Notes under the pieces: generated by a model | What the model was told of the DNA's origin: nothing | What the model saw: the letters and a program-made list of their open reading frames with translations, nothing else | The model's database searches: none | Assembly (NCBI GenBank): GCA_045615765.1 | Contig: JAZLFM010000054.1 | Coordinates: 1 to 64,000, forward strand | Direction: 5' to 3' | Length of the DNA stretch: 64,000 nucleotides | DNA from: UBA1715 sp045615765 | GTDB taxonomy: Bacteria > Bacteroidota > Bacteroidia > Bacteroidales > UBA1715 | Part shown: positions 45,461 to 53,616 of the stretch, piece by piece | Numbering within the stretch: the stretch's first letter is position 1 | How the letters are laid out: each line of letters begins with the position of its first letter | Made by a program: the position numbers and the translations under genes

Positions 45461-45468
45461 CAAAGATA
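45461..45468 (-). promoter_or_regulatory. Predicted -7 box for rpmE2
   Basis: The minus strand reads TATCTTTG, 39 bases before the rpmE2 ATG. Confidence 0.5.
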
Positions 45469-45491
45469 CATAAAATATTTAATCTTCAAAC

Positions 45492-46361
45492 TTATTTTTT
45501 TGTTTTCTCTTTTTTCTTCTTTGCTTTTGGTGCTGGAGCCACTTCTTCGTCTTTTTGAGAACCAAAAATATAAGCTTCTGGATTATCTAAATAGTCTTGT
45601 GGATCAACATGTTTGCCTTCTTGACCAAGAATTTCTTCATCTATCATCTTGGTTTCTGCGCGTTCATATTCATCTTCGTTTACTATTTTTCCTTTATTGT
45701 ATTCTATTTTTATCTTAACGGAACCATCTTCCTTAAAGTATTGCCATAAACCATCACGTACATTTTCTGCATATTTTCCATCTATATGGCAAACACCATC
45801 TGCAAAGAAGACTTTAAACTCTCCATCAAGTTTATTTTCCTTATAACTAGCTTTTTGACGAATTTTACCATCTTCATAGAACCAAATCCACTCTCCTTCT
45901 TTTAAACTATCTTTCCAGTTTTTTATTTCCATAGGTTGGTTTTCCTGAGTTTGCCAATACACAACACTTTTTCCGTGCAATTTTCCGTGATTGTAAGATT
46001 CTTCCATTATCACCTTATTGCTTTCACCATAATATTGCCACAACCCGTTTTTCTTTTTTGCATAATAAGAACCTTTAGCCGACAATTCACCAGAAGCATC
46101 ATACATCGTTACTTGAACAGAATTTGTGTCTTTCGTATCATAAATCATTTCATATTTCAATAATCCATTTTCATGATACTTTTTCAATGTACCTACAGGC
46201 GTATTATTTTTGAAATAGCCTTCCATCTTTATGTTTCCGTTTGGATATTTCACCAACCATTTTCCCTGTTTCTTACCGTTGGCATCCATATAATTTAATT
46301 GTTGCCCATTTACTGCAAAAGCAGCAACAATCATCATAACTAGAACTGCTATTTTCTTCAT
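45492..46361 (-). CDS. Secreted MORN-variant (YwqK-type) repeat protein
   Basis: The 289-residue product has a signal peptide (AVLVMMIVAAFAVNGQ). The mature part carries at least seven MORN-variant repeats (GKKQGKWLVKYPNGNIKMEG, GLWQYYGESNKVIMEE, GKLHGKSVVYW, GEWIWFYEDGKIRQKA, KLDGEFKVFFADG, RDGLWQYFKEDGSVK). A Lys/Glu-rich tail ends the protein. Such proteins are annotated as YwqK-family antitoxins, but in Bacteroidota they are usually secreted and no toxin is present here, so that name should not be trusted. It lies 11 bases downstream of rng and is probably co-transcribed. Similar in type to the truncated gene at 1-1380. Confidence 0.85.
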   Translation of the reverse strand: MKKIAVLVMMIVAAFAVNGQQLNYMDANGKKQGKWLVKYPNGNIKMEGYFKNNTPVGTLKKYHENGLLKYEMIYDTKDTNSVQVTMYDASGELSAKGSYYAKKKNGLWQYYGESNKVIMEESYNHGKLHGKSVVYWQTQENQPMEIKNWKDSLKEGEWIWFYEDGKIRQKASYKENKLDGEFKVFFADGVCHIDGKYAENVRDGLWQYFKEDGSVKIKIEYNKGKIVNEDEYERAETKMIDEEILGQEGKHVDPQDYLDNPEAYIFGSQKDEEVAPAPKAKKKKEKTKK

Positions 46362-46372
46362 GTTAACCTATT

Positions 46373-47926
46373 TTAATAAATTATTTCTTCGTGATCGGGA
46401 GTTTCAAATCTATATTCCATGAAAGAATTTTCATTCGATTCTACAACTTTCACACCAAAACCATATTTACGTTTCCATTGAAATTCAATAGAAAACAATC
46501 CTTTCTTTATATGGGAAGCTATATATGGATGAGTCTTAATAATTACATTCTTATGATTTGTGTTTTGCATAACACACGAAAGTTCATTCTCAATTTCTTG
46601 TACAAAATTTATACTTGGCGAAATTGTTCCTGTTCCTTTACAAGACGGACACACTTCATTAGTGTTTATCTTTTGTTCCGGACGAACTCTCTGACGAGTT
46701 ATCTGCATCAGACCAAATTTCGATAAAGGCAAAATATTATGTTTTGCTCTATCGTCGGCCATAGCTTCTTTCATTGTTTCATATAAAAGCGTCTTGTTAT
46801 CGTTCTCTTTCATATCAATGAAATCCACAATAACAATTCCTCCCAAATCACGCAAACGAATCTGACGGGCTATTTCCAATGCAGAAGCGATATTCACTTC
46901 TATTGCATTTCCTTCCTGGTCTTTACCTGCTTTGGTTCTATTTCCACTATTTACATCTATTACATGTAATGCCTCTGTTTTCTCAATTATGAGATACGCA
47001 CCACTTTTTACTGGTACAGTCTTTCCAAAAGAACTTTTTATCTGGCGTTCTATACCATATTGTTCGTAAATAGGAGGACCTGCGCTATACAACTTTACAT
47101 TTTTCTCATTTTCAGGAGAAATACTTGCGATATAACTTTTTACCTCTTCGAATAATTCTGGTGTATCTACAACTATTTCCGAAAACGAAGGATTATAAAC
47201 ATCACGCAACAACGACGAAACTCTATCAACTTCACGTTGTACGAGATAAGGAGTTTTATTTCGAACCTCTTTAACTTTTACTAAAACAGCACTCCATTTT
47301 TTTGTCAAGTCAGAGATTTCTTTTTCCATTGTCTCCACATCACATCCTGCAGCTGCAGTTCTAATAATTGCACCATAGTTGTTAGGGAGCAAATTTTTAG
47401 TGATTTTTCGAAGTCTATTTCTTTCCTCGGAAGACTCTATTTTTTGAGAAATGGAAATTTTATTTGAAAACGGGAGCAATATGATATTTCTGCCCGCTAA
47501 TGATATTTCTGCTGTAAGTTTTGGACCTTTTGTTGAGATTGGTTCTTTGGCAACTTGAACCAGAATCAACTCATTTAATTGAAACAAATCTGTTACAACA
47601 CCATTTTTATCTATTTCTGGTTCTAAAGCAATTGTTTCAAAAGCGTCATTAGGCCTGCCGTCTGCTACATTTTTCAAATAGCCATGAAACGATTCAAATT
47701 GTGGGCCTAAATCATTGTAGTGAAGAAATGCTGCATGTTCGTAACCTACATTTACGAATATGGCATTAAGAGAAGGCATTATTTTTTTTACCTTGGCAAG
47801 ATATATGTCACCAACTGCAAAATTGCATTCATTATTACTTGAAACAACTTCAAGCAACTTTGAATTTTCCAATAATGCTATATCTACGGACTTTTCTCTT
47901 CCTCGAATAACTATTTCCTTACTCAC
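46373..47926 (-). CDS. rng: Ribonuclease E/G family protein
   Basis: The 517-residue length matches RNase G-like proteins. It has an S1-like RNA-binding domain near residues 35-125 (NCNFAVGDIYLAKVKKIMPSLN), the catalytic region with GGIVIVDFIDMKE near 365 and the zinc-link CPSCKGTG near 433. It cuts single-stranded A/U-rich RNA and processes 16S rRNA in other bacteria. The start is GTG at 47924-47926; an in-frame stop two codons earlier rules out a longer form. Confidence 0.95.
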   Translation of the reverse strand: MSKEIVIRGREKSVDIALLENSKLLEVVSSNNECNFAVGDIYLAKVKKIMPSLNAIFVNVGYEHAAFLHYNDLGPQFESFHGYLKNVADGRPNDAFETIALEPEIDKNGVVTDLFQLNELILVQVAKEPISTKGPKLTAEISLAGRNIILLPFSNKISISQKIESSEERNRLRKITKNLLPNNYGAIIRTAAAGCDVETMEKEISDLTKKWSAVLVKVKEVRNKTPYLVQREVDRVSSLLRDVYNPSFSEIVVDTPELFEEVKSYIASISPENEKNVKLYSAGPPIYEQYGIERQIKSSFGKTVPVKSGAYLIIEKTEALHVIDVNSGNRTKAGKDQEGNAIEVNIASALEIARQIRLRDLGGIVIVDFIDMKENDNKTLLYETMKEAMADDRAKHNILPLSKFGLMQITRQRVRPEQKINTNEVCPSCKGTGTISPSINFVQEIENELSCVMQNTNHKNVIIKTHPYIASHIKKGLFSIEFQWKRKYGFGVKVVESNENSFMEYRFETPDHEEIIY

Positions 47927-47942
47927 GACTTATGTATTAAAA

Positions 47943-47975
47943 GAAATCCATTATTGAATCAATAATGGATTTCTA
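47943..47975 (-). terminator. Hairpin terminator between the HU operon and rng
   Basis: A perfect 15-bp stem (AGAAATCCATTATTG with its complement) around AAT, followed on the minus strand by TTTCTTTT. It lies 38 bases after the mS38-like gene and 17 bases before rng. It may be a terminator or a leader attenuator of rng. Confidence 0.7.
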
Positions 47976-48012
47976 GAATGTAAAAAACTTAAGAATTTAG
48001 AAACAATTCAAA

Positions 48013-48102
48013 TTATTTCTTCTTGTGACGATTTTTTCTTAGACGTTTTTTTCTTTTGTGTGTAGCCATTTTATGGCGTTTATGTTTTTTTCCGTTTGGC
48101 AT
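48013..48102 (-). CDS. Small basic mS38-like (AURKAIP1/COX24 domain) ribosomal protein
   Basis: This 29-residue protein starts MPNGKKHKRHKMATHKRKK and ends in Lys; 19 of its 29 residues are Lys, Arg or His. It matches the short Bacteroidota protein with the AURKAIP1/COX24 domain, homologous to mitochondrial mS38 and bound to the small ribosomal subunit. It is preceded by TTGGAGGAT (48107-48115), an unusually strong Shine-Dalgarno for this phylum, seven bases from the ATG. The HU gene lies just upstream on the same strand, and the Shine-Dalgarno sits directly against the HU stop. Confidence 0.88.
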   Translation of the reverse strand: MPNGKKHKRHKMATHKRKKRLRKNRHKKK

Positions 48103-48106
48103 AACT

Positions 48107-48115
48107 AATCCTCCA
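48107..48115 (-). promoter_or_regulatory. Strong Shine-Dalgarno before the mS38-like gene
   Basis: Minus strand TTGGAGGAT contains GGAGG at a proper distance from the ATG. Other genes of the window mostly have AT-rich leaders without such a site. Confidence 0.75.
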
Positions 48116-48116
48116 A

Positions 48117-48401
48117 TTATTTTACGTTATTTTTTACTAAATTCATAAATGTTTTTGCTGGTTTGAAATCAGGCACATTATGAGCAGGAATTTTGATTGT
48201 AGTATTTTTTGTAATGTTACGAGCAGTTTTTTCAGCACGTTTTTTAACTACAAAACTTCCAAATCCTCTCAAATAAACATTGTTATTTTCTTTCAAAGAT
48301 TTTTTAATTGCTTCCATCGAAGATTCTAAGGCTCTTTGAACAACAACTTTTTCAATGCCTGTCTTTTTCGAAACTTCGTTTACGATATCAGCCTTTGTCA
48401 T
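48117..48401 (-). CDS. HU family DNA-binding protein
   Basis: The 94-residue product is an HU/IHF-type DNA-bending protein: MTKADIVNEVSKKTGIEKVVVQRALESSMEAIKKSL, VYLRGFGSFVVKKRAEKTARNITKNTTIKIPAHNVPDFKPAK. The DNA-contacting arm and the Pro-containing tip are present. It compacts and bends DNA as a dimer. The leader holds a TAA/TTA trinucleotide repeat and there is a good -33/-7 promoter. Co-transcribed with the mS38-like gene. Confidence 0.95.
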   Translation of the reverse strand: MTKADIVNEVSKKTGIEKVVVQRALESSMEAIKKSLKENNNVYLRGFGSFVVKKRAEKTARNITKNTTIKIPAHNVPDFKPAKTFMNLVKNNVK

Positions 48402-48410
48402 TTCTGTATA

Positions 48411-48430
48411 TTTATTATTATTATTATTAT
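48411..48430. repeat. Trinucleotide (TTA)n repeat in the HU leader
   Basis: Six or more TTA units lie between the HU promoter and the start codon, about 10-29 bases before the ATG on the transcript. Short tandem repeats in a leader can vary in copy number and change spacing. Confidence 0.8.
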
Positions 48431-48448
48431 TCCTTCTTAAAAGATGTG

Positions 48449-48477
48449 CAAATGTACACTTATTATTTAATAATCAA
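48449..48477 (-). promoter_or_regulatory. Promoter of the HU gene
   Basis: On the minus strand TTG (48475-48477) is followed after 18 bases by TACATTTG (48449-48456), a near-consensus Bacteroidota promoter. Confidence 0.65.
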
Positions 48478-48496
48478 AAAATTACACTTGCATTTT

Positions 48497-49219
48497 TTAC
48501 TTTAACAAATTATCTCCTTCGTCAACTGCTTGTTCTTTACAATATCTGTTTAAGAATCTATCATTTCTAATGATAGCAAACTTACCTTTTATTGTATCAC
48601 CAATTGTTGTATAGTGTTGTTCATCCTTATACAAAACTATCATATAAGAATATACACCAGAAGTAAGAGGTTTTGTATTATTCCATTCATAATAACCAAG
48701 AGTTGTATCCATCGCAACCTCACCGATAAACAAGTTATTTCTGTTATCGTAGTCGGTATAGACACGCATTTTTGTTGTATCGTCAGTTGTTTTAATGAAC
48801 AATCTGTTATAAGGGAACTGATTTATACCACCAATGTGGAAGTATGAGTTCTTGTCATCATTGAATGCTGTATCAGGATTCACACGACATGGGCAAGCAG
48901 TATCGTTTCCTGCTTTCAATGAATCTTGTGCTTCTTTTACTGTACACAATTTTTGAAAATCTTTGTGTACCATATATGGATATACATACGCACCCATTAC
49001 TGGACTATATGCCATAGAATCACACATTGGGTGATTACTTGGTGTCATTACCGGATATATCGTAAGAGCCTTTGTAGGTGCTGATGTATCTGGATATATA
49101 GTTGTTTTCACAAGTCCTTCGATCTTACAATCAAGACATTCTTCGTCTTTCTTACAAGAAGACATAATCAATGCGCCAAAACCTAAAAGCACAAGAGCTG
49201 ATGCGAAATACTTCTTCAT
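48497..49219 (-). CDS. Putative lipoprotein with CxxC-type N-terminus
   Basis: The 240-residue product has a lipoprotein signal (GALIMSSCKKDEECLDCK). The mature N-terminus has additional Cys pairs, and CPCRVNPDTAF appears near residue 110. The rest is beta-rich with many Tyr and Asp. I do not recognise the family. It lies between the HU genes and the PpiD-like gene, with its own -7 box at 49266-49273. Confidence 0.78.
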   Translation of the reverse strand: MKKYFASALVLLGFGALIMSSCKKDEECLDCKIEGLVKTTIYPDTSAPTKALTIYPVMTPSNHPMCDSMAYSPVMGAYVYPYMVHKDFQKLCTVKEAQDSLKAGNDTACPCRVNPDTAFNDDKNSYFHIGGINQFPYNRLFIKTTDDTTKMRVYTDYDNRNNLFIGEVAMDTTLGYYEWNNTKPLTSGVYSYMIVLYKDEQHYTTIGDTIKGKFAIIRNDRFLNRYCKEQAVDEGDNLLK

Positions 49220-49265
49220 TGTTATTAAATTTTAATTATAATAATTCTAAAATTTTGATAGTAAG

Positions 49266-49273
49266 CAAATATA
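49266..49273 (-). promoter_or_regulatory. Predicted -7 box for the lipoprotein at 48.5-49.2 kb
   Basis: Minus strand TATATTTG, 46 bases before the ATG at 49219. Confidence 0.45.
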
Positions 49274-49293
49274 AAATATTTTTTTAGAAAACA

Positions 49294-51405
49294 TTAATTA
49301 AAATTAATTCTATTGTCTTCTATATCTGAACCTTCTTCCAAAACTTTATAAATATTATTTGTCATTAGCGAAGAAACACGTTGTTTTTGTACTGCTTGTT
49401 CTTTTTCAGCAGTTGTTACATCTGCAGTTTCTTTTGCTGTAACTTGCGCTACATATACTCCTCTTTCACCAGCTATTGGTTGAGAAACAGTTCCTTTTTC
49501 CATTGCTGAAAGTGCAGCAAACACAACTGGTTCAAAACCTATACCAGGACCACTAATTGAAGCAAATGAAAGATTTGCTGATTCTTGAACTGTTACTGAT
49601 TTTGCTTGTGCAACAGAAGCAAGTGAAGAACAATCTACATTCTTTAAATCTGCAAGAATTGCTTTTTTCTTTTGTTCTTTAATGTACTCTGCTTTTACTA
49701 TATCTTTTACTTTATCTAAAGATTGAGTACCTTTTTCTTCTATAGAATTTATCACAGCAACAACAAATCTGTCACCACAACGGAAAATTTCAGAAACTTC
49801 ACCAACTTTCTTTTTATTTTGATGGCTCCAACGAATTACTTGTCTTGAGTCATCAATACCTGGCAACACTCTTTGATTTTCTTCTGTAGTTGCAGATCTC
49901 ATAACTAATGCTTGATCTGCTTCAACAGCTGCATCAAATTGTTCTTTTGTTCTGTTTTCAGAAACAAACTTAACAGCATTTTGATAAACTTTCGAACGAG
50001 TTTGTTGTGAATATGTAACTGTTTTTGACAACACTTGTACTTGTACACGTTTTGATTTTGGACCTTGAGCCAAAATTTTTACTAAGTGAACGCCATAGTT
50101 TGAAGGAACAATGTATAAACCATTCACATTACCGAAGAAACTTGAATCTTGGAAAGAACGAACCATTTCTCCTTCGTGGAACCAGTCAATCAAACCACCA
50201 TTTACAGCAGAAGCTGAATCTACTGAATATTTCTTTGCTAATTCTGCGAAATCACCACCTTTTTCAACAACTTTCTTTAAGCTATCGATTACATCATAAG
50301 CATTTTCTGTATTTACAAGAATATGTTGAACTTTTGCTGAATCTGCGACTAAACGTATGTCAGAGATTTTAGCGATATTATAACTATTGTTTTCGAAATA
50401 TACTGGAGTAACATCACCTATTGAACCGCCAAACGCAAATGAATCTACAGATGCTGCCAAAGTTCCTTTTTTATAATAATTTGCATCAAAAGCTACATCA
50501 GAATTCAAGTTCAAGAATAGTCTATCGTTTTTAGTTGTTTTAAAGTCTTCTGCTTTAGCAACAACAGCATCTTCTACAGACTTAATGTCTTCTGCTGTTG
50601 GAACGATATCAAATGTTACATATTCAATTGAAACACCATCTTCTTGTTTGAATCGTTTTTCATTCTTTATTGTTTTATAGAAAGAAGCTAAGTCAGCATC
50701 TTTCACATCAATTGTTGAATCTTCGATTGATTCATAAGGAACTTTTACATATTCAATTGTAAATTGTTCATTTTTTGTTTTTGCTAAATCTTCAGCTTCT
50801 AACTTTGTTACATATATACCATTAGAAACTAAACTTACATATTTTCTACGTAAAGTATTTTCGTGTAATGTTTTTTCGAATTGAATCCAATTTTCATAAA
50901 ATTCAGGATTGTTTTCTTTTGCAGCCGACAAGTTACTTAATACATTCACAAGAACTTCTTTGTCAAACTGACCTGTTTGTGGGTTTCTGAAATAATATTG
51001 AAGTTCAGGATCAATATTATCACCAACTGTAATGTCTTGTATTTCTTCATCAGAAACACCTTGCATATTTAAATATGACTTGTATTCACTAATTCCAAGA
51101 TTCGAATATGCTTTTTCGAACAACTTTCCTGTTAAAAATTGTCTCCACGCTGCAGTATGCAATTGTTCTCTTTGAGAGTATGACAATTCTTGACCATTAC
51201 TTTTTTGTTGGTTTTCTAACAATTCATAAATATTGTAATACTCATCGTATGTATATTCGTCGCCATTTACCTTAGCAATAACATTGCTTTGTTTTGAAGA
51301 GAAAAGCGAAGTATCAAGACCTGTAACGATGAAGGCTAGAAGAGCCAAACCAATTACTAAAGTTAAGATCCACGAATTTTTACGTAAAGATTGAATAGCT
51401 GCCAT
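49294..51405 (-). CDS. PpiD/SurA-like peptidyl-prolyl isomerase
   Basis: The 703-residue protein has an N-terminal membrane anchor (ILTLVIGLALLAFIVTGLD, about 13-31), a SurA_N_3-like helical chaperone region, and a parvulin domain at about 355-445 (VQHILVNTENAYDVIDSLKK, FAELAKKYSVDSASAVNGGLIDWF, YGVHLVKIL). A C-terminal helical region completes the PpiD plan. It folds secreted and outer-membrane proteins at the periplasmic face of the inner membrane. A TATCTTTG -7 box lies at 51450-51457 on the minus strand. Confidence 0.93.
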   Translation of the reverse strand: MAAIQSLRKNSWILTLVIGLALLAFIVTGLDTSLFSSKQSNVIAKVNGDEYTYDEYYNIYELLENQQKSNGQELSYSQREQLHTAAWRQFLTGKLFEKAYSNLGISEYKSYLNMQGVSDEEIQDITVGDNIDPELQYYFRNPQTGQFDKEVLVNVLSNLSAAKENNPEFYENWIQFEKTLHENTLRRKYVSLVSNGIYVTKLEAEDLAKTKNEQFTIEYVKVPYESIEDSTIDVKDADLASFYKTIKNEKRFKQEDGVSIEYVTFDIVPTAEDIKSVEDAVVAKAEDFKTTKNDRLFLNLNSDVAFDANYYKKGTLAASVDSFAFGGSIGDVTPVYFENNSYNIAKISDIRLVADSAKVQHILVNTENAYDVIDSLKKVVEKGGDFAELAKKYSVDSASAVNGGLIDWFHEGEMVRSFQDSSFFGNVNGLYIVPSNYGVHLVKILAQGPKSKRVQVQVLSKTVTYSQQTRSKVYQNAVKFVSENRTKEQFDAAVEADQALVMRSATTEENQRVLPGIDDSRQVIRWSHQNKKKVGEVSEIFRCGDRFVVAVINSIEEKGTQSLDKVKDIVKAEYIKEQKKKAILADLKNVDCSSLASVAQAKSVTVQESANLSFASISGPGIGFEPVVFAALSAMEKGTVSQPIAGERGVYVAQVTAKETADVTTAEKEQAVQKQRVSSLMTNNIYKVLEEGSDIEDNRINFN

Positions 51406-51449
51406 AATTATATCTATTTCTTTTTGTTTAGTTCATATTTTCAAGTTGG

Positions 51450-51478
51450 CAAAGATAATAAAATTGCCAAACAAGCAA
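51450..51478 (-). promoter_or_regulatory. Promoter of the PpiD-like gene
   Basis: On the minus strand TTG (51476-51478) and TATCTTTG (51450-51457) are spaced by 18 bases. Confidence 0.55.
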
Positions 51479-51503
51479 ACCAATACGGACAATATTTTTA
51501 TTT

Positions 51504-51710
51504 CTAGTCTTTTTGTTCTTTTTTTCGTTTATATCTGCGAAAACCATACATTGTAAAAGCTAGTACAGAAAGAACAACAAATTTTACAAATTCTTGATTC
51601 ACGCCATGGTAATACACATCTGTCAGTGCTGTCAGTAAAGATGCTACAGCTATTGTAAGCCATGCATATTCCATTATCACTAAATATATATCGTATTTTG
51701 CTTTTCCCAT
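51504..51710 (-). CDS. Small two-helix membrane protein
   Basis: The 68-residue product has two membrane segments (IMEYAWLTIAVASLLTALTD and FVKFVVLSVLAFTMYGF) and a basic C-terminus (RRYKRKKEQKD). Its ATG overlaps the lptC stop by one base (TAATG), so it is coupled to lptC. I do not know the family. Its position suggests an accessory of the envelope genes around it. Confidence 0.7.
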   Translation of the reverse strand: MGKAKYDIYLVIMEYAWLTIAVASLLTALTDVYYHGVNQEFVKFVVLSVLAFTMYGFRRYKRKKEQKD

Positions 51711-52306
51711 TACTCTTCTTCTTCAGGAATATTCTCGTTTTCAAAAGAAATAACTCCAGTAACTTTTTGCACTTGCCAGTCCGTAAACTGATCATCAGAA
51801 ATAAATCCCTCTCCTATTATTATATCATCGGGAGATGTTACCTGTACTTTTTTATCAGATGAAATTGTTCCTTTTTTTTGATTCCAAACAAGAAATTCTG
51901 TCTGTAAGCATTCTTGTTTTTGTATATTTTTTGCGACGACATTTCCACGAGCTTCCCAAACCTTATCCGCTTCATAATTTATCGCATAATTCGTGGAAAT
52001 CATCGACAGTGTGTCCGGATATGACGAGTATTGCACCACAACGACTCCTTCAGGAAATTCCATAACATCCTGTTCATCTCCGTCTACTTTGCGTTTCAAA
52101 ATTTTAGGAGTTGTAATACTCAAAACTATCTTTCCATACTCTTTTTGAACAAAACAAATGGAATCACCGGAAAGTAACGGTAGTTTTTCCAACTCCGATA
52201 CTTCGATGACATTTTTCATGTCATTATTACACGAAAAAAACAGTATGACGGCTACAAACGCCATCATACTGTTTATAACGATTCTGTTTTTCCCTACAGA
52301 TTTCAC
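51710..52306 (-). CDS. lptC: LPS export ABC transporter periplasmic protein LptC
   Basis: The 198-residue LptC-like protein has a lipoprotein-like N-terminus (AVILFFSCNND) and the beta-jellyroll LptC pattern (GKIVLSITTPKILKRKVDG, YPDTLSMISTNYAINYEADKVWEARGNVVAKN, VTSPDDIIIGEGFISDDQFTDWQVQ). It forms part of the periplasmic bridge that moves LPS to the outer membrane. The start is GTG, which overlaps the stop of the TPR gene by one base (TAGTG); the next Met lies inside the hydrophobic segment. Confidence 0.9.
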   Translation of the reverse strand: MKSVGKNRIVINSMMAFVAVILFFSCNNDMKNVIEVSELEKLPLLSGDSICFVQKEYGKIVLSITTPKILKRKVDGDEQDVMEFPEGVVVVQYSSYPDTLSMISTNYAINYEADKVWEARGNVVAKNIQKQECLQTEFLVWNQKKGTISSDKKVQVTSPDDIIIGEGFISDDQFTDWQVQKVTGVISFENENIPEEEE

Positions 52307-53613
52307 TATTTCACTTTTGCTGTAGTTGTTGCATTAATCCAACAACCTACTGTTTGTGAAGAACCTTCTGTCACATTATATCCAAATAGAGTTTCTGTAT
52401 CTGGGAAATGTGACTTGTAACTTGCAGCATAACTATTGGCTGTTCCTGCAACTGAAGAATCTACAGATTTTGCTTTTTGACACATGTCATAAGCCAACCA
52501 ATATACTTTCCATTTTTCTAGATCTGGAAATTCTGCTCCAGCAGAACAACTTGAAGCACTTTCTGCATATTTACTAGCAATAACTAAATAAGCTGCACCA
52601 TAATTTGGATTAAATCCTAAAGCTTGTTTTGCATAACTAACAGCAGTTGCACCTGAAGTTAAACGTGCCATATTGTAGTAAATAATTGCTTTCTTCGTAT
52701 CATCTTGTTCCAAACCTGCTGCTTCTTTATAATAAGACATAGCCAAAGAGGTTTGTTTTTTCTCAGCATACATATCACCCAACTTACGTTTTGATTGTGC
52801 AGATGGTTGTAACTTATCAAGTTCAACAGCTGCTTTCACATATAAGTCAGAAGAAGCACAGTCTTTTGCTAGATTATCTGTAATCTTCACCAACAAAGCA
52901 GTATCTTGTGGATTTGCGTTGAATTGAGGTTCAAACAAGGCAACTAAATCACTACAATCTGGTTTAATTTCAATGAATAAATTATCAACTTCTGTACTGA
53001 ATTTTGCAGTTGTTTCCGCAGCCTTACCTCCTTTGGCAATATTAGCATCCATTATGCCTCGTATTGTTTGATACAAAGAAATAACTTCGCCTTTTTCCAT
53101 AGTTCCTTTTTGGAATTTTAAGACTGCAGTTTTCAAGCAAGCATACATAACACGAGGTTCTGCATTTTTACCCATTGCATCAACGGATTTTCTACAATAC
53201 TCATATGCTTGTTCATATTGTAATGGATTTAAGAAATACAATTCTGCACCTTTCTTTCCAATATAATTAGATTCTTCACCAAGATATTCAATACGACGAT
53301 CGTAAATCATCATCAACGTATCCAAATATTGTTGTTTTTTAACCTGATCTTTTTCATTGTTATACAAATAACGCATCATATTTGTACCATGAGGTACATA
53401 CATATTTTTTGACGCTGTTGGACAAGCGAAGAACAAACTTCTCCAATTATTGATTGTAACGTCAGTAAATTTATTTGCTGCGTTTTCATTTTTATAACGT
53501 TGTTGATAAATTGCCTGATATTTTATGCAAGCAGAATCAACTTCTTGTGCAAAAACAGACACTGCAGAACATGCAAGTGCAGCTGTTGTGAAAATTTTGA
53601 ATATGCGTTTCAT
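52306..53613 (-). CDS. Secreted TPR-like protein
   Basis: The 435-residue product has a signal peptide (ALACSAVSVFAQ). Helical repeats follow, with tetratricopeptide-like segments such as LGDMYAEKKQTSLAMSYYKEAAGLEQDDTKKAIIYYNMARLT and KQALGFNPNYGAAYLVIASKYAESA. It is a periplasmic protein-protein scaffold of unknown partner. It is in the coaX - OMP - TPR - lptC cluster found widely in Bacteroidota, so it may act in envelope assembly; this is inference. Confidence 0.82.
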   Translation of the reverse strand: MKRIFKIFTTAALACSAVSVFAQEVDSACIKYQAIYQQRYKNENAANKFTDVTINNWRSLFFACPTASKNMYVPHGTNMMRYLYNNEKDQVKKQQYLDTLMMIYDRRIEYLGEESNYIGKKGAELYFLNPLQYEQAYEYCRKSVDAMGKNAEPRVMYACLKTAVLKFQKGTMEKGEVISLYQTIRGIMDANIAKGGKAAETTAKFSTEVDNLFIEIKPDCSDLVALFEPQFNANPQDTALLVKITDNLAKDCASSDLYVKAAVELDKLQPSAQSKRKLGDMYAEKKQTSLAMSYYKEAAGLEQDDTKKAIIYYNMARLTSGATAVSYAKQALGFNPNYGAAYLVIASKYAESASSCSAGAEFPDLEKWKVYWLAYDMCQKAKSVDSSVAGTANSYAASYKSHFPDTETLFGYNVTEGSSQTVGCWINATTTAKVK

Positions 53614-53616
53614 AGC

